A DNA stretch of 64,000 bases from Sphingobacterium humi (lineage in GTDB: Bacteria; Bacteroidota; Bacteroidia; Sphingobacteriales; Sphingobacteriaceae): contig NZ_WSQA01000008.1 in assembly GCF_009768885.1 (NCBI RefSeq), positions 145,826-209,825 on the forward strand. The letters run 5' to 3'. A program made the position numbers and the translations under genes. The stretch's first letter is position 1. Each line of letters opens with the position of its first letter. Shown in pieces: positions 54,033 through 62,687 of the stretch. The notes below the pieces were generated by a model, which saw nothing but the letters and a program-made list of their open reading frames with translations, had not been told where the DNA came from and searched no databases.

Positions 54033-54306
54033 ACATTTTACGTTTTAAGATTTTGTTAATACTATCCTGCGGAGAAACCGAGGATTTGTTTTGCCCGTTA
54101 ATCGGGTTTTCGATATGCTCTATCGTCATGGTATTATCGGATTGTGCTACATCGTAGCACACTTTCAACAGTACGGCAACGGACAATAGCGCATAGCCCA
54201 AAAAGAGCAGTAGCGTATAGCGGTGCTGTTTTTTAACAGGCATCGCTCGCCACTGTCCATCGAGCCTGTCAAACCAATTATTGATTTTTGTTCTTAGATT
54301 TTTCAT
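54019..54306 (-). CDS. traL: Conjugative transposon protein TraL (DUF3989)
   Basis: A 95-residue protein with one membrane helix (TLLLFLGYALLSVAVLLKV). MKNLRTKINNWFDRLDGQWR matches DUF3989/TraL. Start at 54306; a longer frame from 54369 has no homology. It overlaps traM downstream. Confidence 0.85.
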   Translation of the reverse strand: MKNLRTKINNWFDRLDGQWRAMPVKKQHRYTLLLFLGYALLSVAVLLKVCYDVAQSDNTMTIEHIENPINGQNKSSVSPQDSINKILKRKMYERQ

Positions 54307-54319
54307 GCCTTGACCATGT

Positions 54320-54739
54320 TTAGTGCTTGAAACGCCTGTTTTGGGAAGTAGCCTTTTGTGCAGGTGCATCGCTGACCATTGCGATTGCTTCCTTTGCTTT
54401 GGGAGCGGTCACGACCGACAGGTCGGTCAGTTCCGATTGTTTCAGTAATTGCCCGTAACGGTCTTTTTTCGCAACTTCCATGCTGTTAAGGAAGAATTTG
54501 CCGTTTAGGTACTTCACCCTCATAAGGCATTCTACCCTGGGCAGGTCTTCGCCTGCCCATTGCAGAAAGCACGACAGCAACAACTCCTGTTTAGCTACAC
54601 CTTTGGGGCAACCTGCGAGATATTCGCTGATACTTGCTTTCAGTTTTCCGGCGTACGCACCCTGCGTATGGAAATAGCCGTCATATCCTTTTGCGGTAAG
54701 GATTTTGGCGAAAGTGTTCAAATCTGATATTGCTTCCAT
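54320..54739 (-). CDS. tra-operon protein of unknown function
   Basis: A 139-residue cytoplasmic-looking protein (no signal or helix) between traK and traL. It begins MEAISDLNTFAKILTAKGYD and is rich in Lys and Ala at the C-terminus. Proteins at this site are element-specific and are labelled hypothetical. It is 10 bp from traK and 13 bp from traL, so it is cotranscribed. Confidence 0.75.
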   Translation of the reverse strand: MEAISDLNTFAKILTAKGYDGYFHTQGAYAGKLKASISEYLAGCPKGVAKQELLLSCFLQWAGEDLPRVECLMRVKYLNGKFFLNSMEVAKKDRYGQLLKQSELTDLSVVTAPKAKEAIAMVSDAPAQKATSQNRRFKH

Positions 54740-54749
54740 AATCTTGGCT

Positions 54750-55373
54750 TTAGCGGTCTACGACTTCTATGTCTCTGTTTTCCAACACGGCAAACTTTTC
54801 GATATTGAAGCCCTGTGGGTTGTTGTCAGACTTGACCGAGTTTAACAATAGGCATGAAGTGACCAAATTCCGTTTAGTCACATTGCTTGGACGGATGATA
54901 TACTGTTTGGCATACGTCCTTACGGCATAGGGATAAGTGTCGAAGTTGCAGACCACGCTGTCCACCTCGATACGCTGTTGCACATTGCCCGAAATGATAC
55001 GGTTGTAGTACCCTTTTTCCGAAAGGTCTTTGTAATAGTCAAAGGCACTTTTGTCGGCAAGGTTAAAAGCCCTTTTCATGTTGCTTTCGATGGCATTTTT
55101 ATCCGGTGCGAGCGTAAAGAACAGTTCATGGAAACGCTTAACGTGTTCCCTTGCCTCAACAGGTCTGTTGATGCTTGCATCCTGTGAAAGTGCCAACATC
55201 AAGGATTTGCCTTTGTCCAGTACATATATTTTTTGGCGTTGTGCCTCGGCAAACTGGTAGGACTGCCATACGGCATAACCTACCACAGCAACGCAGAGTA
55301 CCGCAAATACAATGGCGTACAGCCGTATTTGCCTAAAGCTGTTTTCGATATTTCTTAGTGTCTTAAATTCCAT
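54750..55373 (-). CDS. traK: Conjugative transposon protein TraK
   Basis: A 207-residue VirB8-like inner-membrane protein: one N-terminal helix (LYAIVFAVLCVAVVGYAVW) and a periplasmic domain (FNLADKSAFDYYKDLSEKG). It is typical of TraK of Bacteroidota elements. It follows traJ with 13 bp between and shares its transcript. Confidence 0.92.
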   Translation of the reverse strand: MEFKTLRNIENSFRQIRLYAIVFAVLCVAVVGYAVWQSYQFAEAQRQKIYVLDKGKSLMLALSQDASINRPVEAREHVKRFHELFFTLAPDKNAIESNMKRAFNLADKSAFDYYKDLSEKGYYNRIISGNVQQRIEVDSVVCNFDTYPYAVRTYAKQYIIRPSNVTKRNLVTSCLLLNSVKSDNNPQGFNIEKFAVLENRDIEVVDR

Positions 55374-55386
55374 TGCTTTCTGATTT

Positions 55387-56382
55387 TTATTTGTTCATTA
55401 ACCTGCCACCGATATTGCCTGCAACAGCCCCCGTTCCGGCTCCGGCGATGTTTCCTGTCTTCGATGCCGTAGAGTTTACGTTGCGCATGAAGTTTCCTGC
55501 GCCCCCTGCCTGTATTACCCAACCTGCCACCGTTGGAACGGTGAAGTACCCCACGATGCCAATTATCATGAAGATGATGTACACGGTGTTGGATGTGTCG
55601 GGGATGTAGGTCGGGTCGGCAAGCATATCAATATCCCGTTCGATGATAAGGGATTGTATCTTGGCGAGCATGGAGCTGAACATATCGGCGATGGGCAACC
55701 ACAGGTACACGCTGATATATCGGGTCAGCCATTGCGTAAGTGTGGATTGAAAACCATCCCATACACTTATCGCAAAGGCTATCGGCCCGAGAATGGACAG
55801 CACGATAAGAAAGAATGTCCGTATGGTGTCTATGACCAAAGCGGATGCTTGGAAAAGGACTTCCAGTAGTTCCCGAAACCAGTCACGGATGCTTTTCTTT
55901 AAATCGTACATTCCACGCTCCATGTACATACCGGATATGGCAACCAAATCGGACGGCGACCATCCCAATTCGTCCAGTTTCTTATCAAATTCCTCATCGC
56001 TTACGAGGTAAGCGGTTTCGGGATTGCGGAGCATCGCTTCTCTCTCCAACAGGTCTTTTTGTTGCTGTAACTGGTTGAGGTCAAGTACTTGGTTTTCGAG
56101 CATGGCGTTTGTGCCTTTTACCACCGGAGACATCACCGCATTGATAGTTCCCAATACGATGGTCGGGAAGAACATAATGCAAAGCCCGATGGCGAACGGT
56201 CGCAGGAGCGGAAACACGTCTATCGGTTCTGCACGGCTCAATGCCTGCCACACTTTCAGTGCCACGTAGAACAGTGCGCCCAATCCGGCGATGCCCTTAG
56301 CCACTGTCGCCATATCGGCGGACAGTGGGAGCATCTCATCATACAGCGAGCGCAGGAGTTCGTGAAGATTATTCCATTCCAT
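55387..56382 (-). CDS. traJ: Conjugative transposon protein TraJ
   Basis: A 331-residue polytopic membrane protein, VirB6-like, forming part of the transfer channel. It has at least five membrane segments (IAGLGALFYVALKVWQAL, FAIGLCIMFFPTIVLG, FLIVLSILGPIAFAISVW, YLWLPIADMFSSMLAK and YIIFMIIGIVGYFTVPTV) and a Gly/Ala-rich tail. Three bp separate it from traI. Confidence 0.92.
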   Translation of the reverse strand: MEWNNLHELLRSLYDEMLPLSADMATVAKGIAGLGALFYVALKVWQALSRAEPIDVFPLLRPFAIGLCIMFFPTIVLGTINAVMSPVVKGTNAMLENQVLDLNQLQQQKDLLEREAMLRNPETAYLVSDEEFDKKLDELGWSPSDLVAISGMYMERGMYDLKKSIRDWFRELLEVLFQASALVIDTIRTFFLIVLSILGPIAFAISVWDGFQSTLTQWLTRYISVYLWLPIADMFSSMLAKIQSLIIERDIDMLADPTYIPDTSNTVYIIFMIIGIVGYFTVPTVAGWVIQAGGAGNFMRNVNSTASKTGNIAGAGTGAVAGNIGGRLMNK

Positions 56383-56385
56383 AAC

Positions 56386-57018
56386 TTACCAGTATTTTTG
56401 TTCAGCAGTTCCGTACAGTTCAAGCACCCTTTTGGTGTTGTTCTGTTTCTTAGCCCTCAAAATGCTTACGGAGATATTCTTGTTGGTGAAATAGCGGACA
56501 AGGCTATGGTAGTCCTTGACCTCTTTGTAAACCCTGTCGATGATGTCCATACGCTCTTTGTCGTTCAGCGAAAGCGAGGAAGAAGTGACAATCTGTTTCA
56601 GTTCTTTCAGCAACTCGGTGCTTTCGTTGAGCAGAGCAGAATAACCGTTGGCAATTGCCGTGAGTTCCTGCGGAGAGAAATTGGGGTCGTTCAACATCTT
56701 GCCGAAATTGTTCACGTACATTTCGGACACATCGCCCACGAGTAGCACCGTTTGCTGAACTTTACGGGCATCTTTCACCAAGTTGTTTACGGCTTGCAGT
56801 TTGTCGTAATATTCCTTGCCCTGTTCATACACTTTTTTTACCTCGTTGAAATTCTTAACCACGTTGGACACGGTGGATGAGGTCTGCACGATTTCATTGG
56901 CGGAGTTGATGATACCCGATGCCAAATTTGAGGGGTCAACTACCACCCATTGTGCTTTTGCGGACGGTGCAACGGCAATCATAAATGCCGTACACACCAG
57001 TAACATTGCTTTTCTCAT
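56386..57018 (-). CDS. traI: Conjugative transposon protein TraI (DUF4141)
   Basis: A 210-residue exported protein, signal peptide ending at PSAKAQWVV, then coiled-coil helices (VSNVVKNFNEVKKVYEQG). It matches DUF4141/TraI, VirB5-like. It lies 82 bp after traG ends and 3 bp before traJ. Confidence 0.9.
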   Translation of the reverse strand: MRKAMLLVCTAFMIAVAPSAKAQWVVVDPSNLASGIINSANEIVQTSSTVSNVVKNFNEVKKVYEQGKEYYDKLQAVNNLVKDARKVQQTVLLVGDVSEMYVNNFGKMLNDPNFSPQELTAIANGYSALLNESTELLKELKQIVTSSSLSLNDKERMDIIDRVYKEVKDYHSLVRYFTNKNISVSILRAKKQNNTKRVLELYGTAEQKYW

Positions 57019-57099
57019 TTTGATAATTGTTTTTTAATGGCAATGAGGCTTGTACCGTTGTACGGTACAGGTTTCATTGTCTCTGATTTTTTTAAATGA

Positions 57100-58293
57100 T
57101 TAATAATTATTTGCGTTCTCACGCCTTTGTTGGGCAATGCGTTTTATCGCCAGTTCCACATTGCCGTCCAGTTCGGATGCCAGTTGCATGACTTCCATTT
57201 TTTCGGTTTCCTCGGTGGTGTATGCCAAATATTCTTCGAGCGAAACCTCTGTGGCATACACGGCGGAGTGCGTACCGCCAAGCCCAATCCATACCTCTTT
57301 GTAAAGCCTTGACGGGTCATTGTTCTGATTGATGGAAAGGATTTGGGATTTTTCCTTTTCTGTAAGCCCCAACATTTCCTGTATCGCATCGAATTTGTTC
57401 ATGTACTTGCGTTGGTCAAGCAGGATTTTACAGTCGGAATTGTTGATGATACTTTCCTTGACCACGGGTGACTGGATGATGTCGTCCACTTCCTGCGTGA
57501 CCACGATAGCCTCACCAAAAAATTTGCGGACGGTCTTAAACAGGTACTTGATGTACTCCGCCATTCCCTCTTTGGCGATGGCTTTCCACGCTTCCTCAAT
57601 CAGTATCATTTTGCGCACACCTTTGAGCCTGCGCATCTTATTGATGAATACTTCCATAATGATGATGGTCACTATGGGAAAGAGGATTTTGTGGTCTTTA
57701 ATCGCATCAATTTCAAACACGATAAAGCGTTTGGAAAGCAGGTCGAGTTGCTTGTCGAAGTTCAGCAGATAGTCGTACTCTCCGCCCTTGTAATAGGGTT
57801 CAAGCACATTCAGAAAATTTGCAAGGTCAAAGTCTTTTTCCCTTACCTGTTTGTCTTCCAGTACCTTTTTATAGTCGCCCCGTACATACTCGTAAAATCC
57901 ATTGAAAGAGGGATATTCATCGCTTTGCTTGATACGGTCGATATAACCGCTCACGGCATTGGACAATGCCACTTCCTCTGAACGGGTCGGCGGTTCATCG
58001 TCACGCTTCCAAAGCGTAAGGATGAGCGTTTTGATACTTTCCCTTTTCTCAATGTCGAATACGCCGTCATCCGTATAAAATGGATTGAATGCTATCGGGT
58101 TGTCTTCGGTGTAGGTAAAATACACACCGTCTTTTCCTTTCGTCTTCCCCTTAATCAGTTCGCACAGCCCTTGATAAGAGTTGCCCGTATCGACCAATAG
58201 TACATGAGAGCCTTGCTCATAATACTGCCTCACCATGTGATTGGTGAAGAATGATTTTCCACTTCCAGTTTGGAGGGTTGGCGGGCTACTCAA
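57100..58293 (-). CDS. traG: TraG conjugation ATPase, C-terminal part (interrupted gene)
   Basis: 397 residues covering the ATPase core of TraG (VirB4-like). The Walker A remnant is LQTGSGKSFFTNHM, lacking the first Gly of GPSGSGKS; Walker B is KMILIEEAWKAI. The rest to the C-terminus is intact. It starts at a TTG whose last bases overlap the stop of the N-terminal part (TTGA), all inside a 50-nt palindromic insert. An intact TraG would be one protein of ~840 residues. Confidence 0.92.
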   Translation of the reverse strand: MSSPPTLQTGSGKSFFTNHMVRQYYEQGSHVLLVDTGNSYQGLCELIKGKTKGKDGVYFTYTEDNPIAFNPFYTDDGVFDIEKRESIKTLILTLWKRDDEPPTRSEEVALSNAVSGYIDRIKQSDEYPSFNGFYEYVRGDYKKVLEDKQVREKDFDLANFLNVLEPYYKGGEYDYLLNFDKQLDLLSKRFIVFEIDAIKDHKILFPIVTIIIMEVFINKMRRLKGVRKMILIEEAWKAIAKEGMAEYIKYLFKTVRKFFGEAIVVTQEVDDIIQSPVVKESIINNSDCKILLDQRKYMNKFDAIQEMLGLTEKEKSQILSINQNNDPSRLYKEVWIGLGGTHSAVYATEVSLEEYLAYTTEETEKMEVMQLASELDGNVELAIKRIAQQRRENANNY

Positions 58294-58318
58294 TTAAGAA
58301 TAGCCCGCCAACCCCCAG
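58269..58318. repeat. 50-nt palindromic insert in the traG Walker A codons
   Basis: The intact coding sequence for GPSGSGKS is interrupted after its fourth codon. The 50 bp carry a perfect 14-bp inverted repeat (58275-58288 and 58301-58314; GGGTTGGCGGGCTA) around a 12-nt loop, which contains TTGA on the coding strand. A CCAG direct repeat flanks the insert (58265-58268 and 58315-58318), resembling a target duplication. Removing the 50 bp restores a perfect P-loop. Confidence 0.93.
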
Positions 58319-59657
58319 ATGGGCCTAACACGAAGCGGTTGCGATTTGTGATAATGCCCCGCTTCATAGGCAAATCTGATATGTCCAAATGGATGGGCTT
58401 TCCGGTCAATCGGTCTGCCATCTTGATGCCGAAAGGCGATGGCGAATTTTGGTAGTTGGTTTCTTCGGTGAAGAAACATAGCGCAGGTTCGATGAACGTG
58501 TAGAAACTTTCCTCTGCCGGAAAGTCGCCTGCATTGCCTGCCATGCCTGCCCAATACAGTGTCGCAACATCCACCGTGTTGTGCCTCGGCTTGCATTCCA
58601 TCAAAGCGAGCGCACTGCCCGTGTCGTTTTTTAGCTGTTTGAGTTCGTTCGGGTCATCCGACCACGCCATCACATTGAAGTGCGCACGGATGGAGGATAG
58701 CCCGAAGCTGTGCGCTTCGTTCAGATACCTTTCAATCCACTCTTTGTTAATCTGATTGGCACGGCTGTACCTTGCCAATGAGTGCATATTACGGGCTGAC
58801 TTTTCAAACTTGCGCAGGTTCTCATCGCTGTTATCCAAAAACAGGTATTGGTTGTAGATATGGTTACAGCTAAGGAGCAGGCCCACGGGTGAGGCAAAGG
58901 ACAACAGGCAATCGCTCCTGTCCGTGGACAGCTTTTCATACCTCGTATTTGCCGATACCGTATTGGGTAAATCGTCCGTATCGGACAGGGTGTGCAGGCA
59001 CAGCCTTTTGTTGCCGATACGCACGTCCTCGCTTCCCAAAGCTATATCCTGCATGGGCGTTCCGGCTTCCCTCGACAGGGTAAGGTACTGTTCGAGCAAT
59101 CCCTGTTTTTCGCCAGTGCCGATGATGTCATCCTCGGTCAAGCGTTCCAGTTTTACAAAACCGCTATCGTTGACAATGCGCTCAAACTGTGCCACCGCTT
59201 CCATGAACTTTCGGACGGTTTCTTTATCCCTTATTTCTTTCGGGATAAGGACACCTTTGCAAAGCGAACTAAAGTTGCTCTGCATCCGCATCCGCTCTTT
59301 GGTCGTCTTGGTCAAAAAGAGATAGCAGTAATGGTTTAAAAAAGGACGTTCGTTGAAATGCTGTTGATAGGACTTTGCAAGGAAACTCAACCCGTCCTGT
59401 GCAATATCCGGCGCATAACTTTCCTTGATGTACCAGTCCTGTTTATGGACAATGGTATAGTCCGGCAAAGTCTTGATAGCCTTGTGCCACGCCGAGTGTA
59501 TGGCATCGTACTCCGCCGAAGCTACGGTAAACAGTTCCGGCAGGTGTACCCGAAAGCAAGCCGTGATGTCTGCATCCTTTGAAATGATGCAGTTGTGTTC
59601 CACCGCCAGTAATGGAAACTTGCTTTCCAACGTTGTGGTTTTTCCTGTATTTCTCAT
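58290..59657 (-). CDS. traG: TraG conjugation ATPase, N-terminal part (interrupted gene)
   Basis: 455 residues including the whole TraG N-terminal region: MRNTGKTTTLESKFPLLAVE, a VirB4-like domain with CFFTEETNYQNSPSPFG and up to NRFVLGPS, the beginning of the Walker A loop. The frame then enters the 50-nt insert and stops at TGA after GGWRAILN. The start overlaps the end of traF by 4 bp. Without read-through this part has no ATPase activity. Confidence 0.92.
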   Translation of the reverse strand: MRNTGKTTTLESKFPLLAVEHNCIISKDADITACFRVHLPELFTVASAEYDAIHSAWHKAIKTLPDYTIVHKQDWYIKESYAPDIAQDGLSFLAKSYQQHFNERPFLNHYCYLFLTKTTKERMRMQSNFSSLCKGVLIPKEIRDKETVRKFMEAVAQFERIVNDSGFVKLERLTEDDIIGTGEKQGLLEQYLTLSREAGTPMQDIALGSEDVRIGNKRLCLHTLSDTDDLPNTVSANTRYEKLSTDRSDCLLSFASPVGLLLSCNHIYNQYLFLDNSDENLRKFEKSARNMHSLARYSRANQINKEWIERYLNEAHSFGLSSIRAHFNVMAWSDDPNELKQLKNDTGSALALMECKPRHNTVDVATLYWAGMAGNAGDFPAEESFYTFIEPALCFFTEETNYQNSPSPFGIKMADRLTGKPIHLDISDLPMKRGIITNRNRFVLGPSGGWRAILN

Positions 59658-59986
59658 AAACGATTGGATTTAGAAGTGAATTTTAAATAGCGGTGTACGG
59701 CTCTGCGACAGATGATGTATTTCGGATGCCTTTTCTTTGCCCCGACTTTCATCAATCCGTGTTCGCCATATTTGCCGTTCAATGCGAATGTTTGCCAAAC
59801 GATGAGCGATGCACCGCCTGCCCCGATGAACAGGCACACGTAGGAGTTTACGCCTGCCATGTACATAACCATGACAAGGACAAGCACGCCGAGCAGACCA
59901 CCTGCGAAGATGAACAGGTACTGTGCTTTCAGTCCTTTGAACTCGACCGTCCTGCCGATACCTTTATTGATATTGTAATTGCTCAT
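59654..59986 (-). CDS. traF: Conjugative transposon protein TraF (DUF4133)
   Basis: A 110-residue membrane protein: MSNYNINKGIGRTVEFKGLK, two helices (YLFIFAGGLLGVLVLVMVMY and YVCLFIGAGGASLIVW) and the basic tail KKRHPKYIICRRAV. It matches DUF4133/TraF, VirB3-like. The ATG at 59986 is chosen; a frame from 60061 overlaps traE. It is translationally linked to traG. Confidence 0.9.
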   Translation of the reverse strand: MSNYNINKGIGRTVEFKGLKAQYLFIFAGGLLGVLVLVMVMYMAGVNSYVCLFIGAGGASLIVWQTFALNGKYGEHGLMKVGAKKRHPKYIICRRAVHRYLKFTSKSNRL

Positions 59987-59997
59987 AATACGCCAGC

Positions 59998-60303
59998 TTA
60001 AAGGAAGAATGAGCGGAGAATGGTCGCCGCTACGATTAGGAAGATACAAGCCCCAAACCACGATGCCGCAGTCTTGCTTGTATCGGGGTCACCGCTACTA
60101 AATTTGTTGTACACCTTTACGCCACCGATTAGCCCGACCACTGCCCCAATCGCATAGATGAGTTGGGTTGCAGGGTCGAAATAAGATGTCACCATCTGCG
60201 TGGCTTCAGTGATACCTGCCGAGCCGTTGCCCTGTGCGAACACACCGAATGCCGACAGGAACGCAACGCCTGTCAGCAACACTTTTTTGCTTTGTTTTTC
60301 CAT
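59998..60303 (-). CDS. traE: Conjugative transposon protein TraE (DUF4134)
   Basis: A 101-residue protein with signal peptide (to FGVFAQG) and two membrane helices (LIYAIGAVVGLIGGVKVY and GACIFLIVAATILRSFFL). It matches DUF4134/TraE, VirB2-like, possibly the pilin-type subunit. It is the first gene of the traE-traQ operon, 11 bp before traF. Confidence 0.9.
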   Translation of the reverse strand: MEKQSKKVLLTGVAFLSAFGVFAQGNGSAGITEATQMVTSYFDPATQLIYAIGAVVGLIGGVKVYNKFSSGDPDTSKTAASWFGACIFLIVAATILRSFFL

Positions 60304-60863
60304 GATTTAACTGAATTAAATTGTTACTAATTCCCACCTCGTGTGGGCTTTCGCAACAAAAGTCTTATGGAAATCGAAGCGTTATGGGAAACTGGAAATC
60401 AGCGGAATTAATTGGCAGTGAGTGGCGGAGTTATAACAAGACAGTATGATAAATTACCATTATAAAGACAGACTTTTCTACCTAAGTTGAATCTCAATCA
60501 AATGTATATGTATGTCAAAATGTCGTTACTAAGGTTGTTTTTACGCCTGTTTGACATGAGGCTGAATTAATGACAAGCCCCCCCAAAAAAAAATAGCGAT
60601 GGCAACGATTTTGATAGTGATAAATTGGACTAACTGTGTGTTATAAATCAGTTGTTTACATTATATTTTGTTAGGGTGTTTAGACCTTATGTTGTTAGAA
60701 CCGTAGATTATGAATCCTGTCTAATACTAAACTCTTCTCCCACATTTTATACTGCTATTACGTCCTATTTAATTTTAAGAATGAAATTCAAGGGTTACCC
60801 CGATTAATGCTCGCGGTCGGTTGTAACTTGATTTAGTGCGAGCCAAAATTATATATATTGCGT
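60304..60863. other. Intergenic region before the tra operon
   Basis: This 560-bp gap separates divergent transcription of traE (leftward) and the MBL gene (rightward). A small hairpin CCCACCTCG-TGTGGG sits at 60333-60347 in the traE leader, and a C-run/A-run stretch at 60580-60592. No further element or gene is recognised. Confidence 0.6.
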
Positions 60864-61907
60864 ATGATAGAACAATTACAAATTGATTTTCTGCCAGTAG
60901 ACAGTGGCGAAAAAAGTGGAGATGCTATCGCATTCCGGTACGGGGATTTTTCAGAACGTTCCCGTTATCAGGTTGTGGTCATCGATGGCGGAACTAAGGA
61001 TTCCGGTAACAGGCTCGTTGAGCATATTCAGAAACTCTACGATACTAATCACGTAGACCTTGTCGTATGTACACATCCTGATGCAGACCATGCTTCGGGT
61101 CTTCGACAAATTATGAATCAGTGTTCGGTAGGAGAACTATGGATACACAAACCTTGGGAACATTCACCTCATATTTGTGACCTCTTTCATGATGGCCGGA
61201 TTACAGACAATAGTCTAAGTGAGAGGCTACAGAAAGCGTACACTTATGCTTATGAACTTGTACAGCTTGCGGAGGAAAAAGGTATTGATGTGCGTGAGCC
61301 ATTTGCAGGAAGAACGAGTGAAGATGGTGTAATTACAGTTTTAGGCCCCAGTATAGACTACTACAGGGAGCTTATTCCTGACTTTGCAAGGAGTCCTCAA
61401 CCAAAAGGAATTCTTGAGAAAGCCTTTAGCTCATTCGAAAAAGCAATCACATGGGTACAGGAGGCACTTGATATCGAAACGTTAAGTGAAGATGGTGAAA
61501 CATCTGCGGAGAATCGTTCAAGTGCAGTTTTACTTGTTCGCTTTGCAAACAAAAAATTTCTGTTCACCGGAGACTCTGGGATAGAGTCTCTTAAAAATGT
61601 GATAGATTTCGCAAACGAACAGTATATAGATATTTCCCATGTCGACTTTTTTCAGATTCCTCATCATGGAAGTAAGAGAAATATTTCGCCGTCAATACTT
61701 AATAGCATTCGTTGTACTACTGCATATGCTTCAGCTTCTAAGGACGCTCCTAAGCATCCAGCGAGAAAAGTAACTAATGCGTTGTTAAGACGAAATGCTA
61801 AAGTTTATAAGACGAATGGCAACATTCTTGTTCATCAGCACAATTCATCAAGACAAGGTTGGGGGCCTGCAGAAGCTGTACCATTTTATAACGAAGTTGA
61901 AGAATAA
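60864..61907 (+). CDS. ComEC-type metallo-beta-lactamase-fold protein
   Basis: A 347-residue cytoplasmic hydrolase (no signal peptide). Metal-binding motifs are VVIDGGTKDSG, CTHPDADHASGL, a later SSAVLLVRFANKKFLFTGD and IPHHGSKRNIS. They match the MBL domain of ComEC/Rec2-like proteins but without any membrane domain. ATG 60864 is preferred over the TTG two codons earlier. It is followed 3 bp later by a four-helix membrane protein gene, so the two form a pair. Both point against the tra operon and are flanked by its genes. Confidence 0.82.
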   Translation: MIEQLQIDFLPVDSGEKSGDAIAFRYGDFSERSRYQVVVIDGGTKDSGNRLVEHIQKLYDTNHVDLVVCTHPDADHASGLRQIMNQCSVGELWIHKPWEHSPHICDLFHDGRITDNSLSERLQKAYTYAYELVQLAEEKGIDVREPFAGRTSEDGVITVLGPSIDYYRELIPDFARSPQPKGILEKAFSSFEKAITWVQEALDIETLSEDGETSAENRSSAVLLVRFANKKFLFTGDSGIESLKNVIDFANEQYIDISHVDFFQIPHHGSKRNISPSILNSIRCTTAYASASKDAPKHPARKVTNALLRRNAKVYKTNGNILVHQHNSSRQGWGPAEAVPFYNEVEE

Positions 61908-61910
61908 TAT

Positions 61911-62621
61911 ATGGATAGATACAGTTTAACTGCGAGGGTTTATCCCATGATACTTTTCTACTTGCCCTTAAGCGTAATGTTAGTGGTTACTGTATGGGAT
62001 TTCCAACAGTATTACCACTATGGCATACCTGTAGGGCTTATTGGGGTACTTGCTTACTTAACATCACATCTTGGTCGGGATGCCGGAAAAAAAAAGGAAG
62101 CAGATATTTGGCGTGATTGGGGTGGTGCGCCTACTACACAGTTGTTTCGTTGGCGTGATGCACACTTGGATAGACATACCAAAACGAGAAACCATTTAAA
62201 GATGGAACAATTGTGTCCTACAGGACACAGTGTTGATGAACAGTTTGAAAGACTGAATCCTGATGATGCAGATGAAGTTTACCGTGCTTGGACAAAATTT
62301 GTTATCGGGAACACTCGTGATATAAACAAGTATGCACTCATTTTTAGAGAAAATATGGGATACGGATTTCGTAGAAACTTATTAGGACTTAAGCCTTATG
62401 CCATAGCTTTAATAATATCACTGATTTTAGCTACTTACGGTTTTTTTGTGTATACCAGTGGAGTATGGACAGTGGGTCAATTTCCCGAGATATTCTTTAT
62501 CGCTGAAATATTCTTAATTGTTATCCTAATATTTTGGATAATAAGGGTTACGAAACAATGGGTCAAGCTAACTGCATTCGCCTATGCTGAACGTCTACAT
62601 GAGGCTATAGAAACTTTATAA
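61911..62621 (+). CDS. Four-helix membrane protein paired with the MBL protein
   Basis: A 236-residue protein with two helix hairpins: residues ~12-30 and ~38-52, then a ~100-residue soluble insert (LFRWRDAHLDRHTKTRNHLK), then helices ~161-180 and ~190-212 (IFFIAEIFLIVILIFWIIRV). The two-hairpin layout resembles S-4TM-type pore-forming effectors. No known domain is certain. Only 3 bp separate it from the MBL gene, so they are co-expressed; a terminator follows. Confidence 0.75.
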   Translation: MDRYSLTARVYPMILFYLPLSVMLVVTVWDFQQYYHYGIPVGLIGVLAYLTSHLGRDAGKKKEADIWRDWGGAPTTQLFRWRDAHLDRHTKTRNHLKMEQLCPTGHSVDEQFERLNPDDADEVYRAWTKFVIGNTRDINKYALIFRENMGYGFRRNLLGLKPYAIALIISLILATYGFFVYTSGVWTVGQFPEIFFIAEIFLIVILIFWIIRVTKQWVKLTAFAYAERLHEAIETL

Positions 62622-62624
62622 GAT

Positions 62625-62663
62625 AAAGCACTTCAGGATGAATTGAATCCTGAAGTGCTTTTT
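62625..62663 (+). terminator. Terminator of the MBL/membrane gene pair
   Basis: A perfect 15-bp inverted repeat AAAGCACTTCAGGAT/ATCCTGAAGTGCTTT (62625-62639, 62647-62661) with a 7-nt loop and T run. Confidence 0.93.
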
Positions 62664-62687
62664 AAAAAACAAAGGGAAGCTGTCTTT

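Noticed and set aside
56089..56745. 218-residue plus-strand reading frame
   Set aside because: It is the antisense of traI and traJ and has no protein-like features; many other long frames in the GC-richer tra region are shadows too.
58269..58318. Intron or intein in traG
   Set aside because: Fifty bases are far too short for any self-splicing intron or intein; only a small palindrome is present.
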